A model generated the notes under the pieces. The model was not told the origin of the DNA. It did not search any database and was given only the letters and a program-made list of their open reading frames with translations. DNA of 22,923 nucleotides. Origin: an uncultured Paludibacter sp. (GTDB taxonomy: Bacteria > Bacteroidota > Bacteroidia > Bacteroidales > Paludibacteraceae). Each line of letters starts with the position of its first letter. The stretch's first letter is position 1. Below are positions 7,353 through 14,326 of this stretch, in pieces. The DNA lies in assembly GCA_937927845.1 (NCBI GenBank), contig CALFXE010000078.1, positions 1 to 22,923 of the forward strand. Direction: 5' to 3'. Made by a program: the position numbers and the translations under genes.

Positions 7353-7780
7353 CGCTTGTGGTTAAATCCCCAATTCAATCAAGAAATATCATTAAATAAA
7401 AGATTTCGAGCTGAAAGTATTTTCACTATTAATAAGATGATTTTTAAACTGAGTATATTATCAATAGATTCACAGCCCTCATTTCCAAAGTAGGTTCCAA
7501 GATATCACTAGAAGCCTTCAGTATTCGTTTATCCATCGTTGGTGAATCTGAGGATATTTTTTTTACAATTGTGATCGTTTTGCTTATTCAGTTCATTGTA
7601 ACTTTGTAAAAAAGAATATATTAAAAGTATTCTCAATAATGGAGAAATAGTAAAGCATAAAGTTTTTACAGAATTCAGATTGAAAATACTAAAGTGACCC
7701 AATGTGATGAATTGATCTTACTAATAGGAGTTAACAAAGACGAAAACAAGTTAGAATCAGTAATATAATAACAATAGATA
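7353..7780. other. 428-bp intergenic region between divergent SDR and GNAT genes
   Basis: Apart from the GNAT promoter described separately (7579-7606), the region is AT-rich with no supported gene. If that promoter is used, the GNAT mRNA would have a leader of about 165 nt. I saw only short inverted repeats in it (such as GAATA/TATTC near 7615-7635), and no riboswitch I recognise. Confidence 0.4.
7579..7606 (+). promoter_or_regulatory. Bacteroidota-type promoter upstream of the GNAT gene
   Basis: TTTG at 7579-7582 and a perfect TAnnTTTG (TAACTTTG) at 7599-7606, with 16 bp between them, slightly short of the usual 17-23. It lies far (175 bp) before the ATG, implying a long leader. Confidence 0.5.
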
Positions 7781-8299
7781 ATGAAAATAGTAAATAGCAC
7801 CGAAATAGATATATCTGAAATATTTAGACTTTATAAATTAGCCACCGCATTTCAGAAAAAAAAGTTTCCCGAAAACCAATGGCCGGAATTTGATAAAACA
7901 TTGATAGAAGAAGAAATTGCTGAAAATAGACAATTCAAATTACTGATTGATAATGAGATTGCCTGCGTTTGGGCAATTACATACAGCGACCCAGAAATTT
8001 GGAAAGATGACGATGGGGTATCTGCTCTTTATATTCATAGAATAGCAACAAACCCGAGTTTCCGGGGCCACAATTTTGTAAAAATAATTGTAGATTGGGC
8101 AAAGGATTTTGCGAAAGATAAAAAATATATCCGCATGGATACTTGTGGTGAAAATGTAAAGCTGATTCAACACTACAAAAATTGTGGATTTAGTTTTTTG
8201 GGAATCAAAAAGTTGAAAAATTTTGTGAATCTTCCTTCACATTACCACAATGCAGATGTGTGCTACTTTGAAATTAAGTTATCTAAAATAGATTTTTAA
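7781..8299 (+). CDS. GNAT-family N-acetyltransferase
   Basis: A 172-residue GNAT-like protein that would transfer acetyl from acetyl-CoA to an unknown amine. The core beta4-alpha3 region is YIHRIATNPSFRGHNFVKII (about 84-103), followed by WAKDFAKDKKYIRMDTCGEN, and YKNCGFSFLG (137-146) is the usual C-terminal motif. The acetyl-CoA pyrophosphate loop is degenerate: R95-GHNFV lacks both later glycines of the RxxGxG pattern, so cofactor binding or activity may differ. It is monocistronic, with a long leader before it and a pseudogene after it. Confidence 0.8.
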   Translation: MKIVNSTEIDISEIFRLYKLATAFQKKKFPENQWPEFDKTLIEEEIAENRQFKLLIDNEIACVWAITYSDPEIWKDDDGVSALYIHRIATNPSFRGHNFVKIIVDWAKDFAKDKKYIRMDTCGENVKLIQHYKNCGFSFLGIKKLKNFVNLPSHYHNADVCYFEIKLSKIDF

Positions 8300-8360
8300 G
8301 CTAATAGAACCATAAACAGTAAATGACTGAACAGAGACAAAATCAATACATTCGGTTCTT

Positions 8361-8617
8361 TTGTTTATTGGTAAAAAGGAAATGGATTTGTTACAAAATG
8401 ATAAAGCCTTTCAAAACCTGTTCAATAAGTATCTCATTAGCCGTGTAGCCTCATACCAACATTTATTGATTCAACGAATTCAGGACAAACCAGAAGTCCG
8501 ATACAAAAAATTCTTCAGGAAAATCATGAGATATTATTGCGTGTACAGCAACATTATATCGCTTCCTATTTAGGCATTACATCTGTTTCATTAAGCAGAA
8601 TACGAAACAGGCGATAA
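8361..8617 (+). pseudogene. Frameshifted, N-truncated Crp/Fnr-family regulator
   Basis: A remnant of a second Crp/Fnr gene. The first frame reads through MDLLQNDKAFQNLF and QDKPEVRYKK; after about 8512 the family continues only in the next frame (QENHEILLRVQQHYIASYLG then ITSVSLSRIRNRR, stop at 8615-8617). This implies loss of one base around 8511-8513. Most of the N-terminal nucleotide-binding domain is missing. The last ~70 bases are about 90% identical to the 3' end of the intact gene at 4884-5405. The left limit is uncertain (a TTG at 8361 is the first candidate start). Confidence 0.75.
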
Positions 8618-8716
8618 GTTGTTCATTTACTCACAGGTTTTTTGATTATTTTCTGTGTTCGTGAATCGCTTTGCGATTTCTTAACAATTGTTATCGTCCA
8701 ACTATTTGCTACTTCT

Positions 8717-8724
8717 CAACTTTG
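8717..8724 (+). promoter_or_regulatory. -7-like element CAACTTTG before the NQO-type gene
   Basis: Matches TAnnTTTG except the first base, 25 bp before the ATG at 8750. No well-spaced -33 TTG is present (nearest gaps 8 and 26 bp). Confidence 0.4.
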
Positions 8725-8749
8725 CAGTATAAAATTAAGCAAAGTAAAA

Positions 8750-9340
8750 ATGAAAGTAGTAATAGTATTTAATCATCCCTATGAAGGAAGCTTTGGAAAC
8801 GCAATTTTAAATGCTGTAACCAAAGGGCTTAAAGATGCAAATCACGAGATAGACCTTATGCATCTTGATAATGATGAATTTAATCCCGTAATGTCAAAGG
8901 CAGATTTGAAAGCATTTGTGGATCACAAACCTGTAGATCCACAAGTAATAGACTATAATGAACGTCTGGAAAAAGCAGACCACCTGATTTTTATTTTTCC
9001 TATTTGGTGGGATTTAATGCCTGCAATGACCAAAGGATTTGTTGATAGAGTTCTTACTCCAGGAGTTGTGTACGACCACCATCCAAGAGGTTTTGGTTTA
9101 GTACCACTTTTAAAAAACTTAAAAGGTGTGACAGTAATCACAACCATGAATAAACCCAAGATAATGTATTCCCTGCTTATTGGCAACTTAATCAAGAGAG
9201 CAATGATAAAAAGTGTTTTCAAAACTATGGGTTACAAAAATCTTAAGTGGATTAGCTATAATATGGTAAAGTCAGTCAGTCAGGAAAAAAGGGTAAAATG
9301 GTTAACTGATATTGAAAAGAGGTTTTCAAAATTTAACTAA
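8750..9340 (+). CDS. NAD(P)H oxidoreductase, flavodoxin-like fold (NQO/MdaB/KefF type)
   Basis: A 196-residue flavodoxin-fold protein expected to bind FMN or FAD and reduce quinones or other electron-poor compounds by two electrons. The N-terminal phosphate-binding strand-loop is VVIVFNHPYEGSFGNAI (3-19). The ring-binding segment FPIWWDLMPAMTKGFVDRV (83-101) and GVVYDHHPRGFG follow. The ATG at 8750 is chosen over an upstream in-frame start at 8642, since the latter would read through the -7-like element and has no family similarity. The DUF4405 gene begins 15 bp after its stop, so the pair is an operon. Confidence 0.88.
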   Translation: MKVVIVFNHPYEGSFGNAILNAVTKGLKDANHEIDLMHLDNDEFNPVMSKADLKAFVDHKPVDPQVIDYNERLEKADHLIFIFPIWWDLMPAMTKGFVDRVLTPGVVYDHHPRGFGLVPLLKNLKGVTVITTMNKPKIMYSLLIGNLIKRAMIKSVFKTMGYKNLKWISYNMVKSVSQEKRVKWLTDIEKRFSKFN

Positions 9341-9355
9341 ACAAAACTTGGTATT

Positions 9356-9832
9356 ATGAAATTGAACAGAAACTATATTACACCCTTTATTTCCTTGGTT
9401 TTTCTTGTCGTGGGACTATCGGGCTTATTGATGCTTTTCCATTTGTTTGACGGCTATACAGAAGTTGTACACGAAATTTTAGGTGTGTTTTTCATTATAT
9501 GTGCCATTTTCCACATTATACTCAATTGGAAAGCATTAAGAATACATTTCAAAAAAGGTGTCTTTATTCCTGCTTTATTAGGTGTATTAGTCCTATCTGT
9601 TATACTAATTATCTCAGAAAGGATGTCCCCTCCCGTGGACTTAATCATTTTCAATAAAATGGTAAAAGCACCTATCAATGATGCTTTTAGGGCGTTAGAT
9701 ATCAACTATGAAAAAGCATCTGAAAAACTGAAAGAAAATGGATTATCAATTGAAGAAGCTACCACAATAGAAGACATTTGGATTAACAACGATTCTAACC
9801 CAGAAAAAGTAATTGATTTGATTATGGAGTGA
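9356..9832 (+). CDS. DUF4405-family membrane protein
   Basis: A 158-residue protein with three predicted membrane helices (about 10-30, 38-58, 70-88) and a soluble tail. Histidines are placed in or near the helices (His29, His39, His53, His64) within the pattern VVHEILG and FHIILNWKA, typical of DUF4405. In that family the His pattern resembles cytochrome b561-type heme ligation. A membrane redox role beside the NQO-type enzyme is plausible but inferred. The tail (100-158) is soluble and carries a KASEKLKENGLSIEEATTIE segment; I do not recognise it. Confidence 0.8.
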   Translation: MKLNRNYITPFISLVFLVVGLSGLLMLFHLFDGYTEVVHEILGVFFIICAIFHIILNWKALRIHFKKGVFIPALLGVLVLSVILIISERMSPPVDLIIFNKMVKAPINDAFRALDINYEKASEKLKENGLSIEEATTIEDIWINNDSNPEKVIDLIME

Positions 9833-9932
9833 ATGGATTTGTTGTCGTTTTACTTTCCAAATACCCACACAACAAAAACAGATAATATTTATTAAACGAC
9901 TAAGAACGGTACCATAACTGAGCATTTTAATA

Positions 9933-10331
9933 ATGAAATATTTAGTAATAGAAAATAAAGAACGGGAAGTAGATGAATGTCTTTACGACATTGCAGACTT
10001 CTTCTGGAACAATGGAAACGAAGTATATATCAGCAACAATTATAATGATGAAAATGACTATCGGGATTTTGTAAAACATTGTGATTGGGTAGTTTTATTG
10101 ATATATGGGGATTGTTCACTAGTATCATTTTTTGAAAATGAACAGCACAAGCTTCAAAGAGAGTTTAACTTAGAGAAAAGTAACAGCAAGAAATTAATGC
10201 TTGTTTTCTCAATAAATGGCGTTTATTCAAATGCTATTCCATTCCCTCATAAAATTTTCCATTTTGATAGGTTAGACCAAAATGAATTAAAACACTTCTT
10301 TAGTTGGTGCAAGAGGTTAAATCTTGTTTGA
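9933..10331 (+). CDS. Unrecognised small alpha/beta protein
   Basis: A 132-residue protein I cannot assign. The pattern is strand (KYLVIE), helix (EVDECLYDIADFFWNN), strand (EVYISNN), helix, strand (WVVLLIYGD), helix (SFFENEQHKLQREF), strand (KLMLVFSI), then a short helical end. This suggests a Rossmann-like or flavodoxin/TIR-like fold, but no catalytic motif is clear. No signal peptide or membrane segment. It is 100 bp from the DUF4405 gene and 56 bp before the reductase, in the same direction. A short TTGTTT-gat-AAACAA inverted repeat follows its stop. Confidence 0.6.
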   Translation: MKYLVIENKEREVDECLYDIADFFWNNGNEVYISNNYNDENDYRDFVKHCDWVVLLIYGDCSLVSFFENEQHKLQREFNLEKSNSKKLMLVFSINGVYSNAIPFPHKIFHFDRLDQNELKHFFSWCKRLNLV

Positions 10332-10387
10332 TAAACAAAGATAGGTACTGATCTCTAAAAAATAATTGATTTAATAGTAAAATAACT

Positions 10388-11455
10388 ATGAGCGAAAAAA
10401 CCATATTATATATTAACGAGATTGTACAGGAAACTGCGGATTCTATAACAATACACTTCTCCCAGCCCGAGCAACAATTTGATTATCTGTCAGGTCAATT
10501 CCTAACTCTGATGGGCGAAATTGACGGAAAGGAAGAACGACGAGCTTATTCGCTTTGCTCTTCACCTTATATAGATAAAGACTTATCTGTAACAGTAAAA
10601 AGGGTAAAAGGGGGAAAAATGTCTAACCACCTTAATGATAATCTCAAAGCTGGAGATACGATGATTGTATTGCCACCTATGGGAAATTTTAATTTAAAAC
10701 CAGAAAACATTCCAAACCATATCGTGCTAATTGCCTGTGGAAGCGGGATTACACCTTTATTTTCTATGGTTAAGTCAGTACTTATAGCGAACTCAACCTC
10801 TAGGGTATCCTTAGTCTACGTGAACGCTAACCAGGCTGCTACGATATTTTATGACCAATTAGAACAATGGTCTTCCGAATATTCATCACGTTTCCGTATC
10901 GTTCATTATTGGGGAGATGAAATGAAGAGCAACCAATCAAAAGCAGGATTTTTTGCAAGACTATTTAAAAAGAAAAATGCCCACAGAATTAATACTACAT
11001 ACCTAAAAACTATTTTTAACGAGTTGCAAATTACGAAAGAGACAAGCTCTTTGTTTTACCTATGTGGTCCACAAGGACTGATGGACATGGCAACCAAAAC
11101 GATAATAGAAACAGGATTTTCTAAAGAGGTGATTCTTAAAGAAAGTTTCTATACCGTCACAAAAGGAAAGCCTGCATCAGAAGAACATCAGATAAAAATA
11201 CTTTTTAAAGGAAAAGAACACGAAGTAAACGTATCCTCGGGTAAGTCTATTTTATTTGCCGGGCTTGAATCGGGAATTGATTTGCCCTATTCCTGTCAAA
11301 GTGGAAATTGTATAAGCTGTGCAGGGAAGTGCATATCAGGAAATGTAGAAATGCTAACAACCGAAGGGCTTACAGAGAAACAAATAAAAGACGGATATGT
11401 CCTTACTTGTGTAGGATATCCAAAATCTGATGACGTAGTAATTGAATTTAATTGA
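10388..11455 (+). CDS. Ferredoxin-NADP reductase fused to a 2Fe-2S ferredoxin (PaaE/Hmp-like)
   Basis: A 355-residue flavin reductase that would pass electrons from NAD(P)H through FAD and a 2Fe-2S cluster to a partner oxygenase or other acceptor. The FAD domain shows RAYS (52-55) and GGKMSN (75-80). The nucleotide domain has CGSGITP (117-123) and YLCGPQ (near 226). A C-terminal plant-type ferredoxin domain has Cys303, Cys308, Cys311 and Cys341 (CX4CX2CX29C). There is an extra basic segment (about 180-205) between the strands of the NAD domain. No oxygenase gene lies nearby, so the partner is unclear. It is probably expressed with or near the redox genes upstream. Confidence 0.92.
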   Translation: MSEKTILYINEIVQETADSITIHFSQPEQQFDYLSGQFLTLMGEIDGKEERRAYSLCSSPYIDKDLSVTVKRVKGGKMSNHLNDNLKAGDTMIVLPPMGNFNLKPENIPNHIVLIACGSGITPLFSMVKSVLIANSTSRVSLVYVNANQAATIFYDQLEQWSSEYSSRFRIVHYWGDEMKSNQSKAGFFARLFKKKNAHRINTTYLKTIFNELQITKETSSLFYLCGPQGLMDMATKTIIETGFSKEVILKESFYTVTKGKPASEEHQIKILFKGKEHEVNVSSGKSILFAGLESGIDLPYSCQSGNCISCAGKCISGNVEMLTTEGLTEKQIKDGYVLTCVGYPKSDDVVIEFN

Positions 11456-11486
11456 ATAATAACTCGCTTTAAAGATACCAACTATT

Positions 11487-11516
11487 AAATTCATCCCTCA
11501 AATAATGAAATTCATC
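11487..11516 (+). promoter_or_regulatory. Candidate LytTR binding site 1: two AAATTCATC repeats 21 bp apart
   Basis: Two identical 9-bp direct repeats (AAATTCATC at 11487-11495 and 11508-11516) with a 12-bp gap, so they face the same side of the helix. This is the typical arrangement of LytTR (AgrA/LytR-type) sites. It lies upstream of the histidine kinase gene, so the two-component pair may regulate itself. Confidence 0.6.
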
Positions 11517-11530
11517 AGAAATATTAGTGA

Positions 11531-11565
11531 TTTGTCATACACCTCAAATGAAAATTTTATTTTTG
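11531..11565 (+). promoter_or_regulatory. Promoter of the histidine kinase-response regulator operon
   Basis: TTTG at 11531-11534 and TATTTTTG (perfect TAnnTTTG) at 11558-11565, 23 bp apart. The -7 element ends 4 bp before the ATG at 11570, so the transcript would be nearly leaderless unless the start is further downstream. Confidence 0.6.
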
Positions 11566-11569
11566 AAAA

Positions 11570-12595
11570 ATGATTCAATTTAAAAAAATAGGTATAAGAA
11601 ATCTACTCGTTTTTTTCTCCTCCACACTGATTTATGCTTTGTGCCAGATGCTTTTCAGCATTATTCTGATGAAGGAAGATTTGTGGAACAATTTTCATAT
11701 CCAGTTGTTTTCGCATTATTTGGTAATTGTTACCATGTGTATAGCAGATTTTCTTTTATTAAGATTCCTTAATAAGCATTTGCCTTATTCCAAAAATATT
11801 CTATATCGAATCATGGCTGATATTACAGGGTTGGTCGTAATATGTCTGATTATATTATGTCTGTTCAATTACGTGATTTATGACGTCCTGTTGATTTCCG
11901 AAGAAGGATTACCTTCTTTCCTTGTCAAATTTGCATTTGCAATGACAAATAACATCCCAATTCTGCTGTCATTTGAATTAATTTATTATTTCCAGTCCGA
12001 ACAAAAAGCCATAACCGATTCTGAAATAGCGAAACGTAGAGTATTGCTATTCCAGCATGAAACATTGAGGGCACAGATAAATCCACATTTCTTATTCAAT
12101 TCATTAAATGTGTTATCTTCTCTAATATATATAAATCAGGAAAATGCCAACAAGTTTACGAAAGCCCTCTCAAAAACCTATCGGTATGTACTCTCACTCA
12201 CCCAACAGCCAGTGGTATCGGTGACCGAAGAATTGGATGCTTTGGATTCATATATATTCCTGATGAGAATGCGATTTGAAAATGCTTTTACTTTTACGGT
12301 AAATAAAATATCTTCCTCAGAACAGTATAAGATTATTCCCCTTACCCTACAATTATTGATAGAAAATGCTTTCAAGCATAATAAGGCAACAGAAGAATCA
12401 TTATTGAATATTAAGATTAATGTGGATAGCGAGTATATTACAGTCGAAAACAACATCCAACCGTCCCACGATGTTGAGAAGGGCGGAATCGGGCTGAAAT
12501 ATATTACGCAGCAGTATAAATTATACGGTAAAGATGTTGTTGTGGATCATACCACACAATTGTTTATGGTAAAAATCCCCTTTATAAAGTCATGA
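11570..12595 (+). CDS. LytS-type sensor histidine kinase
   Basis: A 341-residue membrane sensor kinase of the His_kinase/LytS-YehU class, frequent in Bacteroidota beside LytTR regulators. Four hydrophobic segments (about 12-34, 42-66, 86-110, 122-146) form the membrane part; no large extracellular domain is visible, so sensing may occur within the membrane. The phosphoacceptor is His173 in NPHFLFNSLN. The ATP-binding N-box (LLIENAFKHN, Asn266) and a G-box (GGIGLKYI, near 304-312) follow. It overlaps the response regulator by 4 bp (ATGA). An in-frame Met27 is an alternative start, since the promoter is almost on top of the first ATG. Confidence 0.92.
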   Translation: MIQFKKIGIRNLLVFFSSTLIYALCQMLFSIILMKEDLWNNFHIQLFSHYLVIVTMCIADFLLLRFLNKHLPYSKNILYRIMADITGLVVICLIILCLFNYVIYDVLLISEEGLPSFLVKFAFAMTNNIPILLSFELIYYFQSEQKAITDSEIAKRRVLLFQHETLRAQINPHFLFNSLNVLSSLIYINQENANKFTKALSKTYRYVLSLTQQPVVSVTEELDALDSYIFLMRMRFENAFTFTVNKISSSEQYKIIPLTLQLLIENAFKHNKATEESLLNIKINVDSEYITVENNIQPSHDVEKGGIGLKYITQQYKLYGKDVVVDHTTQLFMVKIPFIKS

Positions 12596-13347
12596 AGTAC
12601 TTGATAGTTGAAGATGAACGCTTCGCTTACGAAGAAGTGAAACGTATGATAACGAAATTACGTCCTGATTATTTTTTGGAGAAGCAAACTAAAACAGTGA
12701 TAGATACCATCGAGTTTTTGAAAACTTCTGCCGTAGATTTAATTCTTATGGACATACGTCTTGCAGATGGTAACTGCTTCGAGATATTTAATCACATAGA
12801 GGTCACCACCCCGGTAATCTTTACAACTGCATATGATGAGCATGCGATTAAAGCGTTTAAATTAAACAGTATTGATTATCTGTTAAAACCATTTAATGAA
12901 AATGAGCTGGAAGTGGCGTTAATTAAATTTGAGAATATCTTTCATAGTGTTTCCTATAAAGCCAACCCTAAGAACTATGAACAGCTATTATCTGTCAGAA
13001 CCAAAAACAGGTTTCTGATATCCAAAGGGGAAAACTATCATTATATAGAGACTAAGGATATCGCTCATTTCTATAGCGAAGGCGGAGTTGTCTTCCTCCA
13101 TACATCCAACGATAAGCGATATATCATTAATTATACTTTAGACCAGTTAGAGCACCTCCTTGATAGCCGGTTATTTTTTCGTGTCTCACGTAATTGTATT
13201 GGGAATGTAAAGGCTATTAAGAATGTTGCTAAATACTTCAACAGCCGTCTAAAACTTTCCTTTTTGCCAATATGCCCACATGAGGTTTTGGTAAGCCGTG
13301 TACGCGTACCAGACTTTCTAAAGTGGATGGATGGTATCGTGGAATAA
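12592..13347 (+). CDS. LytTR-type response regulator
   Basis: A 251-residue response regulator. Receiver domain at 1-115 with acidic Glu7/Asp8, phosphoacceptor Asp54 in LILMDIRLADG, FTTA at 77-80 and Lys99 in LLKP. The C-terminal part (about 140-251) is a LytTR DNA-binding domain (YHYIETKDIAHFYSEGG, RYIINYTLDQLEHLL, FFRVSRNCIGNVKAI). LytTR proteins bind pairs of short direct repeats, which occur upstream of this operon and of the next two transcription units. It overlaps the kinase gene, so the pair is translationally coupled. Confidence 0.95.
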   Translation: MKYLIVEDERFAYEEVKRMITKLRPDYFLEKQTKTVIDTIEFLKTSAVDLILMDIRLADGNCFEIFNHIEVTTPVIFTTAYDEHAIKAFKLNSIDYLLKPFNENELEVALIKFENIFHSVSYKANPKNYEQLLSVRTKNRFLISKGENYHYIETKDIAHFYSEGGVVFLHTSNDKRYIINYTLDQLEHLLDSRLFFRVSRNCIGNVKAIKNVAKYFNSRLKLSFLPICPHEVLVSRVRVPDFLKWMDGIVE

Positions 13348-13359
13348 CCTAAGACCGAA

Positions 13360-13389
13360 AATTTCATCCCTTTAATAACGCATTTCATA
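13360..13389 (+). promoter_or_regulatory. Candidate LytTR binding site 2: AATTTCATC / CATTTCATA
   Basis: Imperfect 9-bp direct repeats (13360-13368 and 13381-13389) with the same 21-bp period as site 1, followed by CCCTTT as in the other sites. Upstream of the outer-membrane barrel gene. The second repeat to the -7-like element is 62 bp, the same as at site 3. Confidence 0.55.
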
Positions 13390-13437
13390 TATTAGATTCT
13401 AAAGCCTATAGTTTCCTGATTTCGTAATCGCTCAGGG

Positions 13438-13450
13438 CATCGTTCTTTTG
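13438..13450 (+). promoter_or_regulatory. -7-like element within CATCGTTCTTTTG
   Basis: TTCTTTTG at 13443-13450 resembles TAnnTTTG. The whole 13-bp block is 11/13 identical to the block at 14311-14323. There is no -33 TTG at usual distance, which would fit activation by the LytTR regulator. Confidence 0.4.
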
Positions 13451-13495
13451 TTCAGAATTTAAAAATAACATTCAAAATTTTAAAACTTCAGAACA

Positions 13496-14113
13496 ATGAA
13501 AAAGAACATGTTAACATTTGTTTTCGCAGTAGGCACACTAATTTTTTCTACTCAATTATCCGCACAGGAGACCCCGTTATCTGTTGGTTTCAAAGCCGGC
13601 GCAGGTCTATCAAATTATCGCTTGGGAGGTGATATGAAAAGCTTAAAAAGTAAAATGAGCTTTGGCGGTTCCGCGGGTGGTTTTATAAAATATGACCTAA
13701 GCCCAAATTTCGCAGTGCAATCTGGTATTGATGTGTACTACACCACCTCGAAACTTGAATCTTTAACTGATAAATCATCTGATAAACTCAAATCTTTTGG
13801 AGTAGAGATACCTCTTTACGGAATTGTTCAGGGAGAGCTTGGAAGTGGAAAGGCTTTTATAGGTGCGGGTCCCTATGCCGGCTATGGTATCAGTACGAAA
13901 TTGGATGGTGTGAACTTATATAAAAAGAACAATGGAACAGGAACCACGATGAACCGTTTTGACTATGGTGTAGGGGGAGTCGTTGGCTACGACTTTGATA
14001 AGAACTGGCAGATAAATGCAAGTTACAAATTTGGACTAGCCGATCTGCACAAAGGCAAAGGAGGCTCTATGAAAAACCAAGGTGCATCCATCGGTATAGC
14101 CTATAAATTCTAA
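13496..14113 (+). CDS. Outer-membrane beta-barrel protein (PorT/OmpA-barrel-like)
   Basis: A 205-residue secreted protein with a signal peptide (MKKNMLTFVFAVGTLIFSTQ, cleavage likely after Ala23 in LSAQE). After it come alternating amphipathic strands and Gly-rich turns (FKAGAGLSNY, GGSAGGFIKYDLSPNF, ASIGIAYKF at the end), the usual form of an eight-stranded outer-membrane barrel ending in Phe. Function unknown. It sits between the two-component pair and the export operon, with a hairpin after it and a candidate LytTR site before it. It may be an envelope target of the regulator. Confidence 0.82.
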   Translation: MKKNMLTFVFAVGTLIFSTQLSAQETPLSVGFKAGAGLSNYRLGGDMKSLKSKMSFGGSAGGFIKYDLSPNFAVQSGIDVYYTTSKLESLTDKSSDKLKSFGVEIPLYGIVQGELGSGKAFIGAGPYAGYGISTKLDGVNLYKKNNGTGTTMNRFDYGVGGVVGYDFDKNWQINASYKFGLADLHKGKGGSMKNQGASIGIAYKF

Positions 14114-14140
14114 TATTCATCACTACGATTAATTAATGCT

Positions 14141-14197
14141 TTGCGTACCGAATTTTAACCCCTGTCAGTAACAAGATGCCTGAAATTCGGTACGCAA
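14141..14197. repeat. Long inverted repeat, 15-bp perfect arms
   Basis: TTGCGTACCGAATTT (14141-14155) and its exact reverse complement (14183-14197) around a 27-base loop; the stem can grow by two more pairs including one G-T. It follows the outer-membrane barrel gene, so terminator or mRNA-stabilising hairpin is possible. However, there is no U-tract and the loop is long for an intrinsic terminator. It might instead be a binding site or a trace of a small mobile repeat. Confidence 0.7.
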
Positions 14198-14253
14198 TAA
14201 CCTCTTTCACCCGATAGGTAAATTTTAAATTACATTCTACCCATTATATTCTG

Positions 14254-14262
14254 CAATTCATC
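14254..14262 (+). promoter_or_regulatory. Candidate LytTR half-site 3: CAATTCATC
   Basis: CAATTCATC followed by CCTTT, as in sites 1 and 2 (shared core TTCATCCCT). A weaker partner (CATTCTACC, near 14233-14241) lies about one period upstream, and CAATTTATC at 14282-14290 is another similar block but 28 bp away. The half-site is 62 bp before the -7-like element, exactly as the second half-site is at site 2. Upstream of the efflux operon. Confidence 0.45.
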
Positions 14263-14310
14263 CCTTTGATTCTGAAGTCCACAATTTATCGCTTTCTGCC
14301 CTGCTTCATT

Positions 14311-14323
14311 CATCGTTGCTTTG
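14311..14323 (+). promoter_or_regulatory. -7-like element within CATCGTTGCTTTG
   Basis: TTGCTTTG (14316-14323) resembles TAnnTTTG and matches the block before the barrel gene (13438-13450) at 11 of 13 positions. No -33 TTG. The start codon follows at 14391, with the tandem repeat in between, so the repeat would lie in the leader. Confidence 0.4.
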
Positions 14324-14326
14324 CTT

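Noticed and set aside
7283..7378. Longer minus-strand SDR start at 7378
   Set aside because: The extra 32 residues would be encoded by the operator and -7 element and have no SDR similarity.
8700..8724. A fourth copy of the shared oxidoreductase box before the NQO-type gene (TTTGCTACTTCT)
   Set aside because: It lacks the GGATAC core and lies 12 bp rather than 30 bp before the -7-like element.
8642..8749. Upstream start for the NQO-type protein
   Set aside because: The added residues are read from the -7-like element and lack similarity to the family; the fold begins with MKVVIVFNHP at 8750.
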